Assembly: GCA_945928575.1 (NCBI GenBank)
Contig: CAMENP010000009.1
Coordinates: 1-64,000, forward strand
DNA: 64,000 nt
From: an uncultured Butyrivibrio sp.
Lineage (GTDB): Bacteria; Bacillota; Clostridia; Lachnospirales; Lachnospiraceae
Reading direction: 5' to 3'
In this document: positions 56,315 through 64,000 of the stretch, one piece after another
How positions within the stretch are numbered: position 1 is the first letter of the stretch
Layout: each line of letters opens with the position of its first letter
Position numbers and translations under genes: made by a program
The notes under the pieces: model-generated
What the model was told of the DNA's origin: nothing
The model's input: the letters and a program-made list of their open reading frames with translations, nothing else
The model's database searches: none

Positions 56315-56662
56315 ATGGAAAAAATTTTATTGATTAATATAAATGATACAGACATTAAAAAGATAAAAGATATTTTTGTGAGACTGAAAATCAGAACGGA
56401 TGTAGTGAAACCTGAATTTCATGGTTGTACATTGGGTGAACTTACATCCGGAAAAGCAGATGCGAAGACCGGTCCATCGTTTAGTGAGAGTATTGTTGTT
56501 ATGTGTGGACTCAGGGATAAGAGACTTGATAAGGCGCTTTTTGAATTAAGACACAGCGGGGTTAATGTGGATTATAAGGCAGTACTCACACCGACCAATG
56601 CGGACTGGGGACTTGAGAGACTTGTCAGGGAACTTAGAAAGGAAAAGTTGATGATGCACTGA
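56315..56662 (+). CDS. DUF3783 protein
   Basis: 115 residues. Pattern VVMCGLRDKRLDKALFELR followed by DYKAVLTPTN matches the DUF3783 family of Clostridia. Function unknown. AGGAG lies 8 bases before ATG 56315. Confidence 0.75.
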   Translation: MEKILLININDTDIKKIKDIFVRLKIRTDVVKPEFHGCTLGELTSGKADAKTGPSFSESIVVMCGLRDKRLDKALFELRHSGVNVDYKAVLTPTNADWGLERLVRELRKEKLMMH

Positions 56663-56755
56663 TGGCGGCCAATCTTCCGGGTTAGCTGGCGTTGTCTCTC
56701 GGCGCGGCGTTGTGCGCCGCCGGAAGAGCAGTGTTGCGGTGTACAATACGATATT

Positions 56756-56932
56756 TTCACACTTTTTTGACTAAAATCAGCAATTTGGTATCAATTATTT
56801 GCTATATGCGATACCTTTAAGCTGTAATATATAAAAATAAGTATGTTAAAAGACATATGAAGTTAGATATATTACATTGTGAAGCCTTCGAAATTGGTAC
56901 TAAATGCCTAAAAAATCGCAAAAAAGTGTGAA
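56756..56932. repeat. MITE-like element with 14-bp perfect terminal inverted repeats
   Basis: TTCACACTTTTTTG (56756-56769) is the exact reverse complement of 56919-56932. Inside, similarity continues imperfectly (AATTTGGTATCAATT against CATTTAGTACCAATT, then GTAATATAT on both arms). A third related segment (TCAATTA, GATACCT, AAGCT, AATATAT) follows at 56961-56995. No clear target duplication and no gene. The stretch 56663-57125 holds no other supported feature. Confidence 0.6.
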
Positions 56933-57125
56933 TTGATGAATTTCAAATCTGAAATAATGTCAATTAAGATACCTAAAAAAGCTTCAAATATATTGCACAA
57001 AGCTCCGAAATGCCAAATACGATACATAAATCCCGGAGCGTGTGTATCAAGCGGCGCCAAGCCAGCTCGATTCCGCGTGCGCTGCATCTCGCTGTCGGCT
57101 GTCGCCGACTAAAAATGCAATAACA

Positions 57126-57157
57126 AAGGCTCCGGCAAATAAATTTTCCGGAGCCTT
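57126..57157 (-). terminator. Terminator after reverse rubrerythrin
   Basis: AAGGCTCCGG / CCGGAGCCTT, perfect 10-bp stem, followed by TTGTTATTGCATTTTT on the minus strand. Confidence 0.7.
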
Positions 57158-57186
57158 GTCATCACATTTTTGGCTTGGCTTGTAGC

Positions 57187-57729
57187 TTATCCAAAGTATC
57201 TCTTTAAAAGGCCTTCGAAGGCTTTGCCGTGGCGGGCTTCGTCTCTTGCCATTTCATGAACTGTGTCATGGATTGCGTCAAGGTTAGCTGCTTTGGCACG
57301 TTTTGCGAGGTCTGTCTTGCCTGCTGTTGCGCCGTGCTCAGCCTCAACTCTGAGTTCAAGGTTCTTCTTAGTGCTGTCTGTTACGACTTCTCCGAGAAGT
57401 TCTGCAAACTTAGCTGCATGTTCAGCCTCTTCAAAAGCTGCCTTCTCATAGTACATTCCGATTTCAGGATATCCTTCTCTGTGAGCAACTCTTGCCATTG
57501 CAAGGTACATACCTACTTCTGTGCACTCTCCGTTGAAGTTAGCGCGGAGGTCTGCCATAATATCCTCCGAAACTCCCTGTGCAACACCAACAACATGTTC
57601 TGCCGCCCATGTTCTGTTGTCATCCTGCTTAATGAACTTGTCTGCTCCTACGCCACATACAGGGCACTTCTCAGGAGCTGCCTCTCCTTCATAAACATAA
57701 CCGCATACGCTGCATACAAATTTTGCCAT
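57187..57729 (-). CDS. Reverse rubrerythrin
   Basis: 180 residues from ATG 57729 (AAGGAGA upstream). The rubredoxin domain comes first (C6xxC9 and C22xxC25), before the ferritin-like diiron domain with [32 protein letters not shown] and DEARHG. Proteins in this order reduce peroxide and oxygen with electrons from NADH:rubredoxin reductase and are PerR-repressed in clostridia. Here the perR gene lies immediately upstream. Confidence 0.92.
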   Translation of the reverse strand: MAKFVCSVCGYVYEGEAAPEKCPVCGVGADKFIKQDDNRTWAAEHVVGVAQGVSEDIMADLRANFNGECTEVGMYLAMARVAHREGYPEIGMYYEKAAFEEAEHAAKFAELLGEVVTDSTKKNLELRVEAEHGATAGKTDLAKRAKAANLDAIHDTVHEMARDEARHGKAFEGLLKRYFG

Positions 57730-57779
57730 AATATAAAATCTCCTTTTAAATATATAATTTATTGAGTTGTAAACAAAAT

Positions 57780-57826
57780 AGTAATGATTACTGTTTGATA
57801 ATAGCAATGATTACTGTTTTTGTCAA
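57780..57826 (-). promoter_or_regulatory. Rubrerythrin promoter with two PerR-like boxes
   Basis: On the minus strand: -35 TTGACA (57826-57821), 17 bases, -10 TATTAT (57803-57798). AGTAATCATTGCT (57815-57803) sits in the spacer and the perfect palindrome AGTAATCATTACT (57792-57780) at the start site. Confidence 0.8.
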
Positions 57827-57842
57827 TACCTTTTTAAAATAT

Positions 57843-58229
57843 TTATTTACAGTTTGCACATTTTCCGTAAAAAAATGTAGCATGACCTGTAATTACACCG
57901 TCAAATCCGGCGCCGGCTTTTTCAAGAATATCATCCGGAACAGGGTAATCAAGGTCGATTACTGCACCGCAGGATTCACATATAAAATGATTGTGAGGTT
58001 TGACATTGCCGTCAAAATGGTCAAAGCCGTCCTTGCCGGGAAGCTTAATTGCTTCGCCGAGATCGACCAGAAGGGAAAGATTTCGGTAAACCGTTCCCAG
58101 ACTGATGTTAGGGAAATGTTCTCTCAGGTTATTGTAAACCGTTTCGGCCGTAGGGTGATCCTTACGCGACATAAGAAATTCACGCACGGCTTCACGCTGC
58201 CTGCTGTATTTCATAGCTGATACTGCCAT
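57843..58229 (-). CDS. perR: PerR-type peroxide-sensing Fur-family repressor
   Basis: 128 residues from ATG 58229 (AAGGAGA upstream). The metal-site residues of PerR appear in order: His in DHPTAETVYNNL, Asp in HFDGNV, His-x-His in PHNHFIC, Asp in VIDLDYP; zinc is held by CESC and CANC at the C-terminus. It should repress rubrerythrin and itself until the histidines are oxidised. Confidence 0.88.
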   Translation of the reverse strand: MAVSAMKYSRQREAVREFLMSRKDHPTAETVYNNLREHFPNISLGTVYRNLSLLVDLGEAIKLPGKDGFDHFDGNVKPHNHFICESCGAVIDLDYPVPDDILEKAGAGFDGVITGHATFFYGKCANCK

Positions 58230-58245
58230 ATTGTTCTCCTTAATA

Positions 58246-58302
58246 TTAGTAATCATTATCAATATACAATCAATTGATTTATGCGTCAAGTGAGAGTATA
58301 AT
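58246..58302. promoter_or_regulatory. Divergent perR / apbE promoters with PerR-like box
   Basis: Minus strand, perR: TTGACG (58289-58284), 17 bases, TATATT (58266-58261), then TTGATAATGATTACTAA (58262-58246). Plus strand, apbE: TTGATT (58274-58279), 17 bases, TATAAT (58297-58302), only 7 bases before the ATG at 58310. Confidence 0.7.
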
Positions 58303-58309
58303 AATTTTT

Positions 58310-59320
58310 ATGAGAAAAATATGGAAAATTTTAATGGCGGCGGCAGTATTCATATCAATATGCGGATGCAGCCGGGTAACACCGTCTTCAACTAAATACA
58401 TCGCGCAGGGATATGCGCTTAATACATATGTTAAAGTTACGCTTTACGGCAGCGGAAGCGATGAAATCGCCGACAGGGCGGTGGATATGTGCTCTGAATA
58501 TGAACATATTTTTTCGCGCACGGATGAGAATTCCATGCTGTATAAGCTTAACAAGGCAGGGAGCCTTACGCGTAAAGAGGCGGCTGACGATAAAGACTTT
58601 GATGAACTGGCCGCACTTGTGTGTTCCGGGATTGAATACGGGAAACTCACTGACGGCGCACTCGACATAACAATCGAACCGGTTTCTTCATTATGGAAAT
58701 TCGGAACGGATGAGGCGGAATTGCCGGATTCCGGGCAGATAACCGGCGCACTGGCTAAGGTGGATTATTCCAAAGTAGAGGTCACGGACGATGCCATAGA
58801 ACTTAACGGTACAAGGCTGGATTTAGGAGCTACCGCCAAGGGATATATTGCCGGAAAAATATGCGATTATCTTAAGAAAGAAGGCGTAACAGGGGCAATA
58901 GTGGATCTGGGCGGCAATATATCATGTGTTGGGACAAAACCGGACGGCACCGGATTTACGGTCGGAATAAAGAAACCGTTTGATGATGAAGGGCAGATGG
59001 CGCTTGCACTGGACATGAGTGATATGAATATAGTTACCTCAGGCGTGTATGAAAGGTATTTTTACGATGATGATAAATTATACCATCATATATTGAATCC
59101 CGCGACGGGGTATCCGTGTGAGAACGGCCTGCTTTCCGTTACGATAATTTCAGCGGATGCGGCACAGTGTGATGCACTGTCAACAGGATGTTTTGTACTT
59201 GGCATGGATAAAGCACAGAAACTTATAGAAGAACTTGATGGTGTATATGCAGTTTTTATAGATGATAACTATGATATATATTACACAAAAGGTACAGAAC
59301 AGTTTATAAAGGAGCAGTGA
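58310..59320 (+). CDS. apbE: FAD:protein FMN transferase (ApbE), lipoprotein
   Basis: 336 residues from ATG 58310. Lipobox SICGC; then the family blocks GYALNTYVKVTLYG, DLGATAKGYIAGKI and GGNISCVGTKPDG, and TSGVYERYF with the C-terminal HHILNPATGYP. It attaches FMN covalently to redox subunits such as RnfG/NqrC. No good ribosome site precedes it, and the promoter is so near that the mRNA may be leaderless. Confidence 0.92.
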   Translation: MRKIWKILMAAAVFISICGCSRVTPSSTKYIAQGYALNTYVKVTLYGSGSDEIADRAVDMCSEYEHIFSRTDENSMLYKLNKAGSLTRKEAADDKDFDELAALVCSGIEYGKLTDGALDITIEPVSSLWKFGTDEAELPDSGQITGALAKVDYSKVEVTDDAIELNGTRLDLGATAKGYIAGKICDYLKKEGVTGAIVDLGGNISCVGTKPDGTGFTVGIKKPFDDEGQMALALDMSDMNIVTSGVYERYFYDDDKLYHHILNPATGYPCENGLLSVTIISADAAQCDALSTGCFVLGMDKAQKLIEELDGVYAVFIDDNYDIYYTKGTEQFIKEQ

Positions 59321-59321
59321 G

Positions 59322-60671
59322 ATGGAAGACAATATTAAAGAACAGATACGGACATGCCTTGATATGGCGGATGAAGTCGAACGAAGCGGAGTTATTAAAG
59401 ACAGAATTAACACGAGCTTCAGGGAAAATGTACGCTATGAAATGTTGAAGTTCCTGGCATATCTGTCAACGGCTGACGGGATTTTTACGCAGACGGAAGC
59501 GGATTTTGTAAGAGACGCAACGGGATTCAATGCCACGGAAGGAATGCTGAAGGCGATAATAGGCAGCGAACACCTTATGGAAGCACAATACCTTGAGAAT
59601 CCTTCTTTTGCCCTTAAATGCTGTGTGCTTGCCGATGCAGGAGACCGCACGAAGGAACATAGAAGATGTGCAGTTACCTATATAAATACTTTCCGTAATA
59701 TGGGACAGTCATATATCGCGTGCAACGATGTCACATCGGATGAAGAGATAAGAAGACTTACGGCTTATGTCGGAATGATGGAGAAATTTGCCAAAGAATA
59801 CGGACTCCTTGCACCGAAGGGAAGCATCAAGGAGACCGAAGTCAAGAAAAAAACCGTTGACGAAGCCCTTGAAGAACTTAACAGCCTTACCGGACTGGAT
59901 GCGGTCAAACAGGATGTCAACAGCCTTGTAAACCTTATGCAGGTTCAGAAAATACGTGAGGAACGCGGAATGAAACAGCCGTCTGTTTCCAAACATCTTG
60001 TTTTTGCGGGTAATCCGGGAACCGGTAAGACAACTGTCGCAAGGCTCCTTGCCGGGATATATTATTCGCTTGGAGTTCTTTCCAAAGGACATCTTGTTGA
60101 GGTGGACCGGTCGGGGTTGGTAAGCGGGTATATCGGTCAGACGGCAACCAAAGTTATGGATGTTGTGAATTCGGCAATGGGCGGTATCCTTTTCATAGAT
60201 GAGGCGTACACGCTTACGGCCGGTAAGAAAGAAGGCGATTTCGGGCAGGAGGCTGTGGATACACTGCTCAAGGCGATGGAAGACAACAGGGACAATCTCG
60301 TTGTAATAGTTGCGGGTTATACCGATCTTATGGAAGAATTTCTCAATTCCAATCCGGGACTCCGCTCCAGATTCAACAAATATATTCTTTTTGAAGATTA
60401 TACGCCGAAGCAACTGCTCGACATTACCAAAAGCATGGCGGCGAAGCAGGATTATGTTCTGTCGGAGGAGGCCAAATTAAAGGCGCTTAATTATTTTGAA
60501 GCAAGATGTGCGGATAAACCGGAGAATTTTGCAAATGCCAGAGAGGCAAGAAATTATCTCGAACATGCTATGGCAAAGCAGGCCGGACGAATTGTGGGCA
60601 TGAAAAAAGATAATAAAGATATCGATAAAGATACACTTATGACGATTGAAGCAGAAGATTTAGAGGCGTAA
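59322..60671 (+). CDS. CbbX/SpoVK-like AAA+ ATPase with N-terminal helical domain
   Basis: 449 residues starting one base after the apbE stop. Residues 1-170 are helical and resemble TerB-type domains. The AAA+ module has Walker A GNPGTGKTT, Walker B ILFIDEAYTL and the pore-type loop of the CbbX family; VVIVAGYTDLMEEF and SNPGLRSRF follow. SpoVK members act in spore formation; this one's client is unknown. Confidence 0.85.
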   Translation: MEDNIKEQIRTCLDMADEVERSGVIKDRINTSFRENVRYEMLKFLAYLSTADGIFTQTEADFVRDATGFNATEGMLKAIIGSEHLMEAQYLENPSFALKCCVLADAGDRTKEHRRCAVTYINTFRNMGQSYIACNDVTSDEEIRRLTAYVGMMEKFAKEYGLLAPKGSIKETEVKKKTVDEALEELNSLTGLDAVKQDVNSLVNLMQVQKIREERGMKQPSVSKHLVFAGNPGTGKTTVARLLAGIYYSLGVLSKGHLVEVDRSGLVSGYIGQTATKVMDVVNSAMGGILFIDEAYTLTAGKKEGDFGQEAVDTLLKAMEDNRDNLVVIVAGYTDLMEEFLNSNPGLRSRFNKYILFEDYTPKQLLDITKSMAAKQDYVLSEEAKLKALNYFEARCADKPENFANAREARNYLEHAMAKQAGRIVGMKKDNKDIDKDTLMTIEAEDLEA

Positions 60672-60689
60672 GGCGGGTAATGGTTTGGT

Positions 60690-60718
60690 TTGATTTTTTA
60701 TGCAATGTATGTTAATAT
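60690..60718 (+). promoter_or_regulatory. Sigma-A promoter for the trigger-factor-like gene
   Basis: TTGATT (60690-60695), 17 bases, TAATAT (60713-60718), followed by the 11-bp palindrome TAGGTAACCTA. Confidence 0.55.
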
Positions 60719-60753
60719 TGTAGGTAACCTAAATATTTGGAGGATTAATTTCA

Positions 60754-61923
60754 ATGAAGAAAAGATTAATGGCAGCCGGACTTGTTGTACTTATGGCAGC
60801 GACAGCTTTTACCGGATGCAGTAAGGTTAAGAAAATCGATGATTCAACGGAGACGACAACAGCTGAGGCTGAGACAATGGCACATGTTGAAGTCAATGTA
60901 GATATACCTGATTTCAGCAGCTATGTAACACTCGGTGATTATACCGGACTTGACATTGATGTCGACAGCGCTGAGGTTACAGACGAACAGTTTGAACAGG
61001 CTAAGCAGAATGTTATCAAGAACAAGACCACCCAGGAACATGTTACCGACCGCAAGGTACAGGATAAGGACAAGATCCATCTTCAATATACAGGATATAT
61101 TGATGATAAGGAATTCCAGGGCGGAAGTACCGGTACGGACGGAACCGATTATACTATCGGCGGCAATTACATTCCGACACTTAACGACCAGCTTATAGGA
61201 CTTGAGTGCGGCAAGGAATATTCCCTTAATTGTAAATTCCCGGACGATTACGGTAATGACGAATTTAACGGCAAGGATGTAGTGTTCAAAGTTACTGTTG
61301 ATTACATTTACGGCGATGATATCGTGCCGGAATGGAATGATGATTTTATCAATACAATAACAGAAGGCAAATATACTACAACAGCAGACTACGAAGCTTA
61401 TATGAGAGATTCCCTTAAGTCAAGCAATGAAAGCAAGCAGAGCGAATCATACCGTGCTGCATTGTGGGCTAAGGTTATTGATAATACCAAGATCAGCGAA
61501 TACCCTCAGGATAAACATGATGAGATATATAACCAGTTTTATGAATATATGGTAAACAGCTATAAGAGCATGGCTTCACAGTACTCCATGGAGTATGATG
61601 CCGTACTCAAGGCATATGGTATCACAGATGATGATATTAAGAAGACCTGTGAAGAGCAGGCAAAGTCACAGCTTGAATATTGTATGGTTGCTTATGAAAT
61701 AGCAGCGAAGGAAGACATTGAACTTTCCGAAGATGAGTACAATGAGATGGCTGAGAAATATGCTAAGTATGTAGGATACAGTACAATCACTGACTTGCAG
61801 GATGCAATGTCACAGCAGTACCTCTATGACAGCTTCCTTATAAGCAAGGTAAGCGATTATCTTAGTGACAAGAACAACATGGTAGTTAAGGATACTACCG
61901 AGGCGACAACAGCAGCAGAATAA
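60754..61923 (+). CDS. Trigger-factor-like PPIase lipoprotein
   Basis: 389 residues; GGAGG 11 bases upstream. Lipobox FTGC (about 19-22) and an acidic Thr/Glu linker precede a trigger-factor-like part: an FKBP PPIase fold (about 108-190; DKIHLQYTGYIDDKEFQGG) and the helical C-terminal arm domain. The ribosome-binding domain is missing, so it is an extracytoplasmic chaperone/isomerase anchored to the membrane. Thr/Ala-rich end. Confidence 0.82.
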   Translation: MKKRLMAAGLVVLMAATAFTGCSKVKKIDDSTETTTAEAETMAHVEVNVDIPDFSSYVTLGDYTGLDIDVDSAEVTDEQFEQAKQNVIKNKTTQEHVTDRKVQDKDKIHLQYTGYIDDKEFQGGSTGTDGTDYTIGGNYIPTLNDQLIGLECGKEYSLNCKFPDDYGNDEFNGKDVVFKVTVDYIYGDDIVPEWNDDFINTITEGKYTTTADYEAYMRDSLKSSNESKQSESYRAALWAKVIDNTKISEYPQDKHDEIYNQFYEYMVNSYKSMASQYSMEYDAVLKAYGITDDDIKKTCEEQAKSQLEYCMVAYEIAAKEDIELSEDEYNEMAEKYAKYVGYSTITDLQDAMSQQYLYDSFLISKVSDYLSDKNNMVVKDTTEATTAAE

Positions 61924-61944
61924 CCTGAACAAGGGGGCGATGGG

Positions 61945-63885
61945 TTGGATACAATCAGAGAAGAACTAGATATTTACAGAACAGTTGCATCCATGACAGG
62001 AGCGATTTTGTACAGATACGAAATCGCTTCTGACAGTATGGAATTTATTTTTGGTCGCGCCGAAGCGTTAAGATACGGCTCGACCATTAATAATTATGTA
62101 CAGATGTTGTACAGACAGAGAGATACCGGTACGGGGAGCGAGATCAATGTGGATGATCTTATACAGGGACTTAAGAATCCGGAGAAAGGATACTTTGAGT
62201 GTAAGGCAAGACTGAGCAATTTCTCGGGTTTTGCCAAATGGTATGACATAATCGGTAAGACGACATTTGATGACAGTAATGAACCGCAATACATAATCGG
62301 AAAGATATCCGAGGTGGCTGACGCGGGCTACGGCTTACAGACTGACAATGCGGACAATGCAGATTACGATAAGCTTACAGGTCTTTTGGGCAAAGCCGGA
62401 ATTATACGCAGACTTAATGAAATGTGTATGTCGGGAAGCGGTGAGGAAACAGCATTTGCAGAATTTAAAGTAGAAGGAATAGAGGCATATATCGGCGGTG
62501 ACAGCATGACGATAAGCATCGCAGAATGTTTCAAACGGGTATTTCCATATAACGCATATGTCGGATGTGCATCGCAGAGCGAATTTTATGTAATATATAA
62601 CGGTGACCGGATTAATAATGAACTGGTTACGGCATTTGCGAAACTTAAATCCGAAATACAGGGAGCCGTTGGATCGGCAGGGTATGTACCTGAGCTTGAT
62701 TGCGGTGTATACATAGGCCGCTTCCAGAAGGGCCAGGAATTTGACATAATGGAGAAGGCACATATGTCATTACTTAAGGCCAAATATCATCATCCGGGAA
62801 CGCTTGTTGTGTATTCCGATGAGATAGAAATGGAATTTGACGAGTCTAAGAGGAAACTTGAAGACGTTGAATTTGACCATAATCTTGTTGAAAGTGCATT
62901 GAGCATTATGTCCGGAAGCGGAGAAATAGGCGAGGCAATCAGCCTGATTTTTACCCAGATAGGCGAGAAATACGGCATCGACAGGATAGCGGTTCATGAA
63001 CTTGACGCCAAGACCAAGAGCGTTAAAGTGACATACAGCTGGGTTTCACCGAAATGCCCGGAAGTGGAACGCAGGATACATAATGTACATCTTGTAGGAT
63101 ATGATGATCTTGAGAAAATATATGAACAGCGCAAGATTATTATAGTATCAGATACTAAGAACCTTGAGTCCCATAAATTTCTTGCCAAGATACAGGCGAC
63201 AGGACTTAAGTCATATGTGCAATGTGTTTTTACAGGCAAACATCATATCAGCGGATGCATAAGTTTTGAATGCTTTGGCAGCAGGCATAACTGGAATGAC
63301 ACAGAGATTAAGACATTTAAGCTTATTTCCCAGCTTGTGTCATCATTTCTGCTCAACATAAGGGAATATGAGGAAATTCTTCTCGAACGAGACAGTAATG
63401 AAGGCAGGGATGCACTTACCGGACTTTTGAAACAGGAAGTTTTTGTTAAGGAAGCGGCCAAGTATATCAAATATTGTAAAGATGAGAAACTGGCAGTTGT
63501 ATATACCGGTATGAAGAATTTTATGTCTGTTAATTCAAGGTACGGATATGCGGCAGGAGACAATGTTCTGAAGGAATACGCAAGAGTACTCACGCAAGAT
63601 GAGCGCTTTATAATGGGATGCAGGGTTAATGCAGACAATGTCATAACACTTGCAAAAGTATTTGACAGCCGCGGAAACAGAATTTCAGCAGCGCTTATCA
63701 ACAGGTTAAATGATGATTTCACAGATAAATGTGAGCAATTATGCCCGGGAATGGATGTATCGATAACGGCGGGAATGGCAATCATTGATGATGAGTCGGA
63801 GCCGATCGAACATTACGTTGATAAGGCATTATCGGCAAGAGGCAGAGCTGCCAACGGAGGACTTGACGGAGTTATTGCAGATTAA
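61945..63885 (+). CDS. PAS-GGDEF-GAF-GGDEF protein with degenerate active sites
   Basis: 646 residues from TTG 61945, AAGGGGGCG 10 bases upstream; a nearby ATG is out of frame. Order: PAS-like (1-130), GGDEF-like (about 140-300, DKLTGLLGKAG), GAF-like (about 320-470), GGDEF-like (about 485-640, DALTGLLKQEV, YGYAAGDNVLKEYAR). At the GGDEF position the second domain reads RVNADNVITL and the first SQSEFYVIY, so neither should make c-di-GMP. It may be a receptor or scaffold. Confidence 0.75.
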   Translation: MDTIREELDIYRTVASMTGAILYRYEIASDSMEFIFGRAEALRYGSTINNYVQMLYRQRDTGTGSEINVDDLIQGLKNPEKGYFECKARLSNFSGFAKWYDIIGKTTFDDSNEPQYIIGKISEVADAGYGLQTDNADNADYDKLTGLLGKAGIIRRLNEMCMSGSGEETAFAEFKVEGIEAYIGGDSMTISIAECFKRVFPYNAYVGCASQSEFYVIYNGDRINNELVTAFAKLKSEIQGAVGSAGYVPELDCGVYIGRFQKGQEFDIMEKAHMSLLKAKYHHPGTLVVYSDEIEMEFDESKRKLEDVEFDHNLVESALSIMSGSGEIGEAISLIFTQIGEKYGIDRIAVHELDAKTKSVKVTYSWVSPKCPEVERRIHNVHLVGYDDLEKIYEQRKIIIVSDTKNLESHKFLAKIQATGLKSYVQCVFTGKHHISGCISFECFGSRHNWNDTEIKTFKLISQLVSSFLLNIREYEEILLERDSNEGRDALTGLLKQEVFVKEAAKYIKYCKDEKLAVVYTGMKNFMSVNSRYGYAAGDNVLKEYARVLTQDERFIMGCRVNADNVITLAKVFDSRGNRISAALINRLNDDFTDKCEQLCPGMDVSITAGMAIIDDESEPIEHYVDKALSARGRAANGGLDGVIAD

Positions 63886-64000
63886 CGGCTTGACGTACGC
63901 CACAGAATATAATATTATGATAAGGTTCCGTCAGGAAAGGACGGAAAAGTGTTGCATCCCGAGTTATGCGGGAGCGATAACGGAAAGGAATAAAATGAAT
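63886..64000 (+). promoter_or_regulatory. Promoter, structured leader and start of the next gene
   Basis: TTGACG (63890-63895), 17 bases, TATTAT (63913-63918). The leader holds a TTCCGTC/GACGGAA hairpin (63926-63946) and a TCCCG/CGGGA stem, then GGAAAGGAA and an ATG at 63995, cut by the window end. No known riboswitch recognised. Confidence 0.55.

Noticed and set aside
1-64000. tRNA or rRNA genes
   Set aside because: Scanning for the T-arm consensus and conserved rRNA stretches gave no convincing match.

Overview
The window reads as chromosome of a low-to-moderate GC, spore-forming, flagellated Clostridia of the Lachnospiraceae type. The grounds are AGGAGG-type ribosome sites, sporulation genes (spoIIR, ytvI-like, cotS-like, SPOCS/LysM), a flagellin and a chemotaxis receptor, a GH94 phosphorylase, an archaeal/eukaryal-type prolyl-tRNA synthetase, a split purH replaced by purO plus a stand-alone AICAR transformylase, and reverse rubrerythrin with PerR. 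No rRNA, tRNA or CRISPR array was seen.

Region 1 (1-6526) is an AT-rich accessory island. It holds a TIR-domain gene broken by an in-frame TGA, a zinc-hook ABC-type ATPase, a small DUF6061-like gene, two copies of a 53/54-bp repeat, a PD-(D/E)XK-like nuclease, relics of a DNA methylase and a DpnI-like endonuclease, and a zeta-like toxin with a small upstream partner. It looks like a decayed defence/mobile-element area.

Region 2 (6527-13505) holds a YczE-like membrane protein, a LysR regulator, a nucleoside hydrolase, a two-gene chromate-transporter pair, an SGNH-type protein and a large membrane protein. Region 3 (13506-23582) has a GH94 phosphorylase under a palindromic operator, a glycosyltransferase, a 1623-residue flagellin lying between perfect 28-bp direct repeats, a DNA glycosylase and a five-unit, 53-bp-period tandem array.

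Region 4 (23583-40413) is mostly housekeeping: ZTP-riboswitch-controlled purO/AICAR transformylase, HAD phosphatases, YgiQ radical SAM, upp, a CtpE-like P-type ATPase, a pseudouridine synthase, YtvI, an MBOAT/SGNH acyltransferase pair, lipoproteins, proS and a CCA-adding enzyme. Region 5 (40414-49510) holds sporulation and envelope genes, ispE, a GntR regulator, spoIIR, ddl and a DUF1934 gene.

Region 6 (49511-64000) holds two paralogous lipoproteins behind a promoter with a G8 tract between -35 and -10, a PlsC acyltransferase, lrgAB with a GntR regulator and a double palindromic operator, a chemotaxis receptor, a MITE-like inverted repeat, a reverse-rubrerythrin/PerR oxidative-stress locus, ApbE, an AAA+ ATPase, a trigger-factor-like lipoprotein and a degenerate GGDEF protein. 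The items most worth a second look are the 28-bp repeats around the flagellin gene, the dispersed 53-bp repeat family, the homopolymeric promoter, and the TIR/ATPase pair.
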